Positions 1 through 5,345 of a DNA stretch of 12,654 nt are shown here, piece by piece (positions within the stretch are counted from its first letter, which is position 1; the number at the start of each line of letters is the position of its first letter). The notes under the pieces were generated by a model. The model saw nothing but the letters and a program-made list of their open reading frames with translations, was not told where the DNA came from and did not search any database. Position numbers and translations under genes: made by a program. The stretch covers positions 1 through 12,654 of the forward strand of contig JAAZOE010000295.1 of the NCBI GenBank assembly GCA_012797915.1. The letters run 5' to 3'. The DNA is from Candidatus Zixiibacteriota bacterium (GTDB taxonomy: Bacteria; Zixibacteria; MSB-5A5; GN15; JAAZOE01).

Positions 1-1271
1 ACGGATCCCTCGAAATTGGGGAACGGACCCCGCTCAACCGCCAAGTCGCGGGATGCGGCATGCCCTTCATCGTTGATGAATTTCATGACTTTCTCGCCGA
101 GAGAAACGGCTTCCGTCGAGTTGTAGGGAATGCCGAGAAGGATGAGCATATCGGCCCAGCCCATGACCCCCAGGCCGATCTTGCGGTTGCTTTTGGTGTT
201 GACGTCGATTTCCGGCAATGGGTAGCGGTTGGCCTCGATGACGTTGTCGAGGAAATGGACGGCATCGCGGACGGTGGCATCCAGACGGTCCCAGTCGACT
301 TCATAGCGGTACAGCGATCGGGGATTGTCGGGGGCCACGACTGCTTTCAGCATATGGGCCAGGTTGATCGAGCCGAGGTTGCAGCTTTCGTAGGGCAGAA
401 GCGGCTGTTCGCCGCAGGGATTGGTCGATTCGTACAGCCCGACCTTGCGGACGGGATTGCCGTCGTTCATCCGGTCGATGAACATCACCCCCGGCTCGCC
501 GGTGGCGTGGGCGTGCTGAATAATCTGGTCAAACACCTCGCGGGCACGCAGGCGGGAGATGACCCCGTTTTTGACATGCGGCTGGCCGGTGCGGGGATCG
601 ATCAGGTCGTACATGGCGTCGTCCTCGACCGCCTTCATGAAGGCGTCGGTGATGGCCACGGAGATGTTGAAATTGGTCAGCTCGGTCAGGTTGTCCTTGC
701 AGGAGATAAACTCGAGGATATCGGGATGGTCAACCCGCAGGATACCCATATTGGCGCCGCGGCGGGTCCCCCCCTGCTTGACCGCCTCGGTGGCGGCGTT
801 GATGACTTTCATAAAAGAGATCGGCCCGGAGGCTACGCCGGAGGTGGAAGCAACCACGGCGTTTTTGGGGCGCAACCGGGAGAAGGCGAACCCGGTGCCG
901 CCGCCCGACTTGTGGATGAGGGCGGTGTTCTTGACCGTGGTGAAGATCGATTCCATGCTGTCGTCGATCGGCAGGACAAAACAGGCCGACAACTGCCCCA
1001 GAGGCCGCCCGGCGTTCATCAAGGTCGGCGAATTGGGCATGAAATCGAGATCGGCCATCATCTCATAGAACCGGTCCTCGGTCGTTTTGAGATCATCGGC
1101 CGTAGCCCCATAGGTCGTATCCGGCTGGGCGATAGCCTTGGCCACCCGCCGAAACAGCCCTTCCGGGGTTTCAACGACATTCCCTGCGCCGTCTTTGGCC
1201 AAATAACGCCGCTCCAGTACCTTTAGGGCGTTTTCCGTCAGAACCGGTTTCTGTGCCTTCACTTCTTCCAT
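1..1271 (-). CDS. nrdJ: Adenosylcobalamin-dependent (class II) ribonucleoside-diphosphate reductase, 5' part
   Basis: Reduces ribonucleotides to deoxyribonucleotides in the cytoplasm using a coenzyme B12-generated thiyl radical. The 423 visible residues start at an ATG with a GGAGG ribosome site 8 nt upstream; the 3' end lies beyond the left edge. The fold signature is clear: an FMPNSPTLMNAG stretch near residue 77, LSACFVLP with the N-terminal redox cysteine C97, the glycine-rich KSGGGTGF at 121-128, KQGGTRRGANMG around 165-176, and the active-site NPCGEQPLLPYESCNLG at 284-300, where C286 is the expected thiyl-radical cysteine and E288 the catalytic glutamate. There is no ATP-cone before the catalytic domain. 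Class II is preferred over class I because of the NPCGEQ context and the absence of a small-subunit gene alongside. A 16-nt gap separates it from the thyX remnant upstream, so the two probably formed one operon. I am sure of the RNR family and fairly sure of the class. Confidence 0.93.
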   Translation of the reverse strand, partial: MEEVKAQKPVLTENALKVLERRYLAKDGAGNVVETPEGLFRRVAKAIAQPDTTYGATADDLKTTEDRFYEMMADLDFMPNSPTLMNAGRPLGQLSACFVLPIDDSMESIFTTVKNTALIHKSGGGTGFAFSRLRPKNAVVASTSGVASGPISFMKVINAATEAVKQGGTRRGANMGILRVDHPDILEFISCKDNLTELTNFNISVAITDAFMKAVEDDAMYDLIDPRTGQPHVKNGVISRLRAREVFDQIIQHAHATGEPGVMFIDRMNDGNPVRKVGLYESTNPCGEQPLLPYESCNLGSINLAHMLKAVVAPDNPRSLYRYEVDWDRLDATVRDAVHFLDNVIEANRYPLPEIDVNTKSNRKIGLGVMGWADMLILLGIPYNSTEAVSLGEKVMKFINDEGHAASRDLAVERGPFPNFEGS

Positions 1272-1287
1272 GAGTCAACCTCCGCTC

Positions 1288-1750
1288 CTAATCCTCCGTG
1301 ATGTTCACACACTGATTGGCCTCATCGATTTCATACTCCCGAAACACGATCGGGGTCTCCCCTTTCACCATCCACGGCATCTCCGGGCAAATCCGGCGGG
1401 TTTCCCGGTCTGCCCGCGGGTGGCGGCGGACCGCAAAGATGTGCCGGTATCCCCGAAGATTGGCCGAGATGACGATTTCCAAATGCAGAAGCTTCGCCTC
1501 CGCTCCAATGTCCTATATCGTTCGAATTTTCCGCTCCCTTTAATGACCGAGGGGACGACGAAAGCATGGTCGCGGGCGGATACCGGCGAGCCCCCATGAT
1601 GCGTAAAGCAGCCGGGGTCTGCTCCCGCCCCCAGTGATGTTCCCCGCGAATCACCTTCTTAATCAGTTCCCCGGCATTTGGGGTGACCGCCGGAATAGCC
1701 TCCAATCTCTTCATCTCCGCCCCACTCACGATTTCCATGCTCCCCTTCAT
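1288..1750 (-). pseudogene. thyX: Degraded flavin-dependent thymidylate synthase (ThyX) remnant
   Basis: No single frame spans this stretch, but two successive frames resemble ThyX. The first, from the ATG at 1750 to about 1600, reads AVTPNAGELIKKVIRGEHHWGREQTPAALRI, like the family's TPNPEKLI start and its (G)HHSxxEHAxxTFRI segment. The second, ending at the TAG at 1288, reads GAEAKLLHLEIVISANLRGYRHIFAVR followed by HPRADRETRR, like the family's VSANLREWRHIFKLR segment with downstream HPQMRE. The ThyX signature motif RHRxxSxxxxSxR, which binds FAD and dUMP, should lie between them and is not recognisable. Both a net one-base frameshift and missing sequence are implied: about 154 codons remain, against roughly 215-250 for the family. 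Its position 16 nt before a ribonucleotide reductase gene fits a shared dNTP role. A sequencing or assembly error could explain the frameshift but not the shortness. The family call rests on remembered motifs only. Confidence 0.55.
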
Positions 1751-1932
1751 AATAATATACCCTGGCGGCTCCCGGCGTCGTCACATTTCCATCATTTTGG
1801 GGTCTACCGGGCCAGAAACCCCGATTTCCCCTCGCCTTCAATTCCCCAGCCCTAGGGCAAAAATCGCTTGGCCCGAGAACTTTTTGGGTTCGATTTGCCC
1901 CTGACAAAACTGTGAAAGAACAAGCCGGGTGA

Positions 1933-1961
1933 TATTTATACGGATCGGAAAAACCAGTCAA
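1933..1961 (-). promoter_or_regulatory. Candidate sigma-70 promoter for thyX remnant/nrdJ
   Basis: On the minus strand TTGACT (1961-1956) is followed after 15 bp by TATAAA (1940-1935), or after 17 bp by TAAATA (1938-1933). The -35 match is good but the -10 spacing is ambiguous. It lies on the gene side of the NrdR-like boxes, whose inner edge is about 30 bp upstream of the -35. Confidence 0.4.
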
Positions 1962-1990
1962 TATAAAAAGGTCAGATTTTTCGAAAAAAA

Positions 1991-2006
1991 ACACAATACA
2001 TTGTAT
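1991..2006. promoter_or_regulatory. NrdR box 1 (candidate operator)
   Basis: The sequence ACACAATACATTGTAT matches the NrdR-box consensus acaCwAtATaTwGtgt at 14 of 16 positions and contains the inverted repeat ATACA-T-TGTAT. NrdR is the zinc-finger/ATP-cone repressor of ribonucleotide reductase genes. Its sites usually occur as a pair about three helical turns apart, as seen here with box 2. No nrdR gene is in the window. The consensus is quoted from memory. Confidence 0.6.
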
Positions 2007-2022
2007 CTAAGCAGAAAAATCG

Positions 2023-2038
2023 ACACATTCTATTGTGG
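2023..2038. promoter_or_regulatory. NrdR box 2 (candidate operator)
   Basis: ACACATTCTATTGTGG matches the NrdR-box consensus at 13 of 16 positions. Its start is exactly 32 bp from the start of box 1, leaving a 16-bp spacer, the tandem geometry typical of NrdR operators. Its right end overlaps the first of the DnaA-box-like sites by 5 bp. Confidence 0.55.
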
Positions 2039-2065
2039 ACAGCGCTGTTGATAATCTGTGGATAA
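2034..2065 (-). promoter_or_regulatory. Row of three DnaA-box-like sites
   Basis: Read on the minus strand, a perfect DnaA box TTATCCACA lies at 2065-2057. A one-mismatch box TTATCAACA lies at 2054-2046 and a two-mismatch box CTGTCCACA at 2042-2034. All three point the same way with start-to-start spacing of 11 and 12 bp, about one helical turn. DnaA sites near ribonucleotide reductase promoters are known in E. coli nrdAB. A replication origin is unlikely from this alone because there are few boxes and no dnaA, dnaN or gyrB next to it. Confidence 0.55.
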
Positions 2066-2103
2066 GTCGTGCGCTGATTCCTAACAATTTGCCCGACAAA
2101 CAA

Positions 2104-2310
2104 TTAATCTCGCGGGAATCTGGCCTTCCGGAGTTTCCGAAACATCTCCATATATTCCTTGATCATTAATTCCTCCGCCTCGTTTATCCCCTCCATCATC
2201 GGCAGACCGATCTTCAAAATGGTCCGCAAGATATCGGCCAGGGTCCGGTCGTATTTTTTGGCCAAGACGACCAGCCGTTCCTTGAGTTCGTAGGTGATAA
2301 AAATGTTCAC
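2104..2310 (-). CDS. Small ribbon-helix-helix (CopG/Arc-like) DNA-binding protein
   Basis: The 68-residue product begins NIFITYELKERLVVLAKKY after the initiator: a short beta strand, then two helices (roughly residues 8-20 and 24-35) ending in KIGLP, as in ribbon-helix-helix repressors. A charged helical tail EAEELMIKEYMEMFRKLRK follows. RHH proteins dimerise and insert the paired strand into the DNA major groove. I chose the GTG at 2310 because its GTGA overlaps the stop of the upstream gene by 4 nt, a standard translational-coupling arrangement. The frame stays open further upstream, but only antisense-like, proline- and arginine-rich sequence overlapping the neighbour would be added. The target is unknown. 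It could be an autoregulator of the pair, an antitoxin-like protein or a mobile-element regulator; no toxin gene is adjacent. Confidence 0.7.
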   Translation of the reverse strand: MNIFITYELKERLVVLAKKYDRTLADILRTILKIGLPMMEGINEAEELMIKEYMEMFRKLRKARFPRD

Positions 2311-2861
2311 GCAGTGTTCGCCGCGGAGTCTGGACCGCGATCGTCGGCCGGTCTTTCCGGCGAGTGATGATATTTCAGATGGCCGACAATCTGCTGCGGG
2401 GTCAGAGTCGGCATCCCGAAGGTTTCGCGCAGAACGGCGATGATTCGTTTCCATGTTTCCTCTTTCCTTTTGGTGTGCAGAAGTCGTTCGATTTCCTGCC
2501 GGTCGGAGTGACGGCAGAGCGGGCAATCGGATCGCGGCGGTCCATCCCCGACCTCCCGATGAATGTACCGGGGGCGCAGCCGGGCGATCAACGACCGCAC
2601 CGCCCGGCGATGCAGCAGAATCAAGCGGCCGGCATCCCGCCCGGTCTCTTGGCCGATTTCCTCGTAGGTGAGCCCCTGGAAATAAAAACGGCGGATGAAA
2701 GCGGCCTCATCCTCCGGGATGCCATCCAGCGCCCGGGTGACGGCCAGGATGGCGTCTTGGTTGTAGAATTTCCCGGCTTGGACCGTTTCCGGCCAAGACC
2801 GTCCGGGGTCGCCATCCTGGGCGACAACCCAGTCCTGATAGACGAGCTTGCTGAAGCCCAT
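2307..2861 (-). CDS. Sigma-70 region-4-like HTH protein with C-terminal Cys/His cluster
   Basis: The 184-residue product starts at an ATG with AAGGAG 6 nt upstream. Residues about 38-95 (ALDGIPEDEAAFIRRFYFQG, then LTYEEIGQETGRDAGRLILL) match the region-4 helix-turn-helix of sigma-70-type factors, but no region 2 is present, so it cannot be an ordinary sigma factor. Residues 113-166 hold C113-x2-C116-x-H118 at one end and H161-x3-H165 at the other, spaced by a predicted helical segment; a zinc site is plausible. Similar CxxC-HxxxH frames occur in small phage and plasmid DNA-binding proteins (remembered, not searched). The tail is rich in Pro, Asp and Arg. It is followed with a 4-nt overlap by the RHH gene, so the two are probably co-expressed. 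Likely roles are transcription regulator or mobile-element control protein. I do not recognise a named family for the full length. Confidence 0.68.
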   Translation of the reverse strand: MGFSKLVYQDWVVAQDGDPGRSWPETVQAGKFYNQDAILAVTRALDGIPEDEAAFIRRFYFQGLTYEEIGQETGRDAGRLILLHRRAVRSLIARLRPRYIHREVGDGPPRSDCPLCRHSDRQEIERLLHTKRKEETWKRIIAVLRETFGMPTLTPQQIVGHLKYHHSPERPADDRGPDSAANTA

Positions 2862-3066
2862 ACTCGCTCCTTTATCTACTCCCGCCCGCAGGCAGTATCC
2901 GCAAGTGATGGCGACTTGTCTATCAGGTGATTCTTACATCCCATCAATCATGTGGTCATGGCCGCAAGACCCCGCCATAAGTCATCCGGGCGCAGAAAGA
3001 TAGGCACTTTTCGTCCTGTGGTTGGAGAAAGGAATGTTGTTGACCGAGAAGGGGGGATGCGGCATG

Positions 3067-3096
3067 TTGAGTCATGTTCGGTCGGTATCATATGAT
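3067..3096 (+). promoter_or_regulatory. Candidate promoter with palindromic -10 region for the CPBP gene
   Basis: TTGAGT (3067-3072) is followed after 18 bp by TATGAT (3091-3096), a good sigma-70 pair. The -10 lies inside the perfect 12-bp palindrome TATCATATGATA (3086-3097), which could also be an operator. Transcription would start near 3103, which favours the ATG at 3136 as the start of the gene. Confidence 0.42.
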
Positions 3097-3135
3097 ATCA
3101 CGTACCCCGTCACATGTCGATCCGGCCGGTGGCCG

Positions 3136-3879
3136 ATGACGGACGACCCGAGGATAATCGAGGACCCGGTCGAGCTGTCGCCGCAGCCGTTCGGACTGTT
3201 CACTCCGGGGATGGGGACCTATGTCCTGCTGTTCTTCCTGGTCGTGATTTGGTCCGGCTTGGGGCTGGCCTTCATGATCATGGACACCGCCAATCTTGAT
3301 CTAACGTCCATCGATCCGGTCCTGTTCATTTACCTTCCGACCATGGTGATGCAGTGGTTGATTTTCCTGGCCGTGCTTTTGGCCATTCGGCACGAATCGG
3401 GACGATTGTCATCGATCGGCTTCACCCGGCCGAAGCTAGTTCATCTGGCAGCCGCCCTGGCGTTTATGATCCTGTCGAATCTTCTGCTGGCCGGTCTTCA
3501 GGCCGGGCTGGAATGGCTCGGTCTGCCGATCAGCTCCGATGTCACCGAATTGGTCAAACAGGCAGGGCAGGCAACTTGGTGGTGGTTGGCGCTATCGATT
3601 ACGGCGGGTATATGTGAGGAGGCCTGTTTCCGCGGGTATCTGCTTACCCGTCTTCGGGCGGTCATCGGCCGCGGATGGGTCTGGCCGGTGGTAATAGCGA
3701 CCATCTCATTCGCTGCCGGGCATACCTATCAGGGATGGGGAGGCCTGATCGTGATTTTCGTCTATGGATTGATGTTCTGCGCGTTATTCCTGCTGACCAA
3801 ATCGCTGTGGCCGGGGATTTTCGCCCATATTATTCAGGATTTCGCGGCGATATTTCTTGTCCACCTGAACGGTTCTTAG
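3136..3879 (+). CDS. CPBP-family intramembrane metalloprotease (CAAX/Abi type)
   Basis: A 247-residue polytopic inner-membrane protein. Hydrophobic segments lie at about 28-48, 63-83, 102-120, 149-160, 182-196, 203-219 and 225-242. All three CPBP motifs are present: EExxxR (E161, E162, R166 in CEEACFRGYLLTR), FxxxH ending at H196 (SFAAGH), and HxxxD (H231, D235 in HIIQD). These residues make the metal and catalytic site of Rce1-like glutamic/metallo-endopeptidases, so the protein is probably active. Substrates of bacterial members are mostly unknown; some process peptides or confer immunity. The frame is open upstream to 3022, with in-frame ATGs at 3034 and 3064. I prefer 3136 because the good promoter lies between and the extra residues look non-coding, although the ribosome site before 3136 is poor. 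It is encoded alone, divergent from the HTH/RHH pair and convergent with the M23 gene, sharing 4 bp of stop codons. Confidence 0.86.
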   Translation: MTDDPRIIEDPVELSPQPFGLFTPGMGTYVLLFFLVVIWSGLGLAFMIMDTANLDLTSIDPVLFIYLPTMVMQWLIFLAVLLAIRHESGRLSSIGFTRPKLVHLAAALAFMILSNLLLAGLQAGLEWLGLPISSDVTELVKQAGQATWWWLALSITAGICEEACFRGYLLTRLRAVIGRGWVWPVVIATISFAAGHTYQGWGGLIVIFVYGLMFCALFLLTKSLWPGIFAHIIQDFAAIFLVHLNGS

Positions 3880-5330
3880 CTGGCCAACGGCGGGGGTCCC
3901 TGCCGGAAGAGATAATTTACCAGATAAACCGCATCACCGACATTAATGGCTCCGTCGGAATTGATGTCGCCGGCGTAGAGCGGTTTGGGCGATGGCCCGT
4001 TCCGGAAGACATACGTGATGATATAAACGGCGTCGCCGATGTTGAGCGCGCCATCGAAATTGGCGTCTCCCCGCGTGAAATACACCGGTTCGAGGGTAAC
4101 GGCCAAGGTCTGCGCCTGGTTCATGACCACGACGGTATCAACGGAAACATATCCCGGCCGGGAGATTGTAATCGGCTGACTCCCCCCGCCGACGGCCGCC
4201 AGCGTGAAGGCCCCGGCCTCATCGGTGACGACCGAATCGCCGGAGGAAAGCAGGGTGACGACCGCCCCTTCCAGATCGGGGTTGCCGTCGCCGGGGGTGA
4301 CGGTTCCGGTTAAAGCGAACCAGTTGGCCACCTCGACGGTCATCGACGTGACGGCCTCGTTACCGGCCCGGTCATAGGCACGGGCGGAAACGGTATACGT
4401 TCCATTGTGGAAGTCGGCCGTGCTCCAGCATCGGGCGGCATCGGCGGCCTCGATGGTTGAATCGCCGTCGGTGTTGGTCAGGTTGAGGAAGAAAACTCTT
4501 TGGTCGTAGTCGCCATAACTCCGGCAGACGGTATCCCGCCGAAAGGCGACCTCGACATTGTTTTCCCAGTCCAGGTATCCGGTGAAGCAGAAGGATGTCG
4601 TCCAGGGCAGCGAGGAATCTCCCTCCAGGCGGTATTCCACCAGATACGGGGTGAGTTTCCATGCGGGGCTGTTGACCACATCGGAGACGCGGGCAATGAT
4701 ATCGACATCTCCGGATACGGTCGCCCCTTCGGGGAAATAGTCGGCCGTCTGATTGCGGCAGAAGGCGAACGGCTGGATCGTCCGGGCCGGTTCGAACAGC
4801 GGGTTGTCGGGATCGGCGATCCCTTCGAGTTCATCCAGCGGATTGCCGATGAAGGTCCAGTCGGAGTTCCAAACGACGCCCGAATGGCGGATTTTCGAAA
4901 AATGGAGATGGTGGAATCCGGCGGTCGGCCAGTAGACCAGTTCCCCCAAATACTGCCCCTGCTCCACATAATCGCCTTCGTTGACGGCGATCGTGTTGAC
5001 ATCCAGATGGGCATACAGCCAGCCGTCACATTCATCCGCCCCGGCCGAGTCGCCGATGGCAACCCGCCAGTGCAGATCGGCCGCCGTGGTCAGGACGGCC
5101 TTGACATATCCCGCCTTCACCGCATACACCGGTGTCCCGGCCGGGGCCAGGATATCGATACCGGGATGCATATAAGGCATCCCGCCGTAGTGCTGATATT
5201 CGGCATAGCTGTTGCCGATGGCGTGATGGGTATCCCCGGCCAGCAGCGGCCAGGGAATCGCCGTCAGGGTGGCGGCGAACAGGCCCAGGGAGGCGGCCAA
5301 CAGCAGAATGCGAAACGACAGCCGGCGCAT
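3876..5330 (-). CDS. Secreted M23 metallopeptidase with CarboxypepD-reg-like and dockerin domains
   Basis: The 484-residue protein starts with a signal peptide (basic MRR, hydrophobic 8-23, likely cut near 32). Residues 48-150 are a LytM/M23 domain with an apparently complete site: H55 and D59 in HPGID, H108 in YAHLD, and H141/H143 in HLHF. M23 enzymes cut peptidoglycan or other peptide cross-links. The middle (about 200-335) looks beta-rich and Ig-like, with several Cys. Residues 338-414 resemble a carboxypeptidase-regulatory-like beta-sandwich. The end (421-480) has two calcium-loop repeats with D422, N424, D426, N430, D433 and D455, N457, D459, N463, D466: a dockerin-like module. AGAGG lies 8 nt before the ATG. 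It is the second gene of an operon, 15 nt after the propeller gene, and its TAA overlaps the stop of the convergent CPBP gene. The dockerin suggests tethering to a cohesin-like partner or calcium-dependent folding; no cohesin is in the window. Confidence 0.88.
   Translation of the reverse strand: MRRLSFRILLLAASLGLFAATLTAIPWPLLAGDTHHAIGNSYAEYQHYGGMPYMHPGIDILAPAGTPVYAVKAGYVKAVLTTAADLHWRVAIGDSAGADECDGWLYAHLDVNTIAVNEGDYVEQGQYLGELVYWPTAGFHHLHFSKIRHSGVVWNSDWTFIGNPLDELEGIADPDNPLFEPARTIQPFAFCRNQTADYFPEGATVSGDVDIIARVSDVVNSPAWKLTPYLVEYRLEGDSSLPWTTSFCFTGYLDWENNVEVAFRRDTVCRSYGDYDQRVFFLNLTNTDGDSTIEAADAARCWSTADFHNGTYTVSARAYDRAGNEAVTSMTVEVANWFALTGTVTPGDGNPDLEGAVVTLLSSGDSVVTDEAGAFTLAAVGGGSQPITISRPGYVSVDTVVVMNQAQTLAVTLEPVYFTRGDANFDGALNIGDAVYIITYVFRNGPSPKPLYAGDINSDGAINVGDAVYLVNYLFRQGPPPLAS
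3925..3947 (-). repeat. Dockerin-coding DNA repeat, copy 1
   Basis: This 23-bp stretch encodes the NVGDAVYL part of the second dockerin repeat of the M23 protein. It matches 22 of 23 bases at 12104-12126 in the right-edge dockerin gene, on the same strand and about 8.2 kb away. Confidence 0.75.
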
Positions 5331-5345
5331 GCTTCGCCTCTTCGT

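Larger units (their letters stand above)
1751..2103. other. AT-rich intergenic control region upstream of thyX remnant/nrdJ
   Basis: This stretch of about 350 bp contains no convincing gene; the short open frames through it resemble nothing. Its right half (about 1915-2105) is markedly more AT-rich than the rest of the window. It carries the candidate promoter, NrdR-like boxes and DnaA-like boxes listed separately. From the candidate promoter to the ATG of the thyX remnant there would be an untranslated leader of about 175 nt, in which I see no known riboswitch. I see no strong terminator hairpin for the RHH gene that ends at 2104. Confidence 0.6.

Noticed and set aside
60..1226. A 388-codon open frame on the plus strand
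   Set aside because: It is antisense to nrdJ, whose protein is recognisable along its whole visible length. Its own translation is rich in G, D and R and resembles nothing.
1659..1994. A 111-codon minus-strand frame upstream of and overlapping the thyX remnant
   Set aside because: It has no recognisable motif, crosses the promoter candidate, and its amino-acid make-up changes from AT-driven to GC-driven along its length.
2034..2065. Replication origin
   Set aside because: Only one perfect DnaA box and two weaker ones are present, with no origin-associated genes. A regulatory role at the nrd operon explains them better.
2066..2103. Intrinsic terminator after the RHH gene
   Set aside because: AATTGTTT/AAATTGTT is mainly a direct repeat, and the only stem is TTTG/CAAA, too short to support termination.
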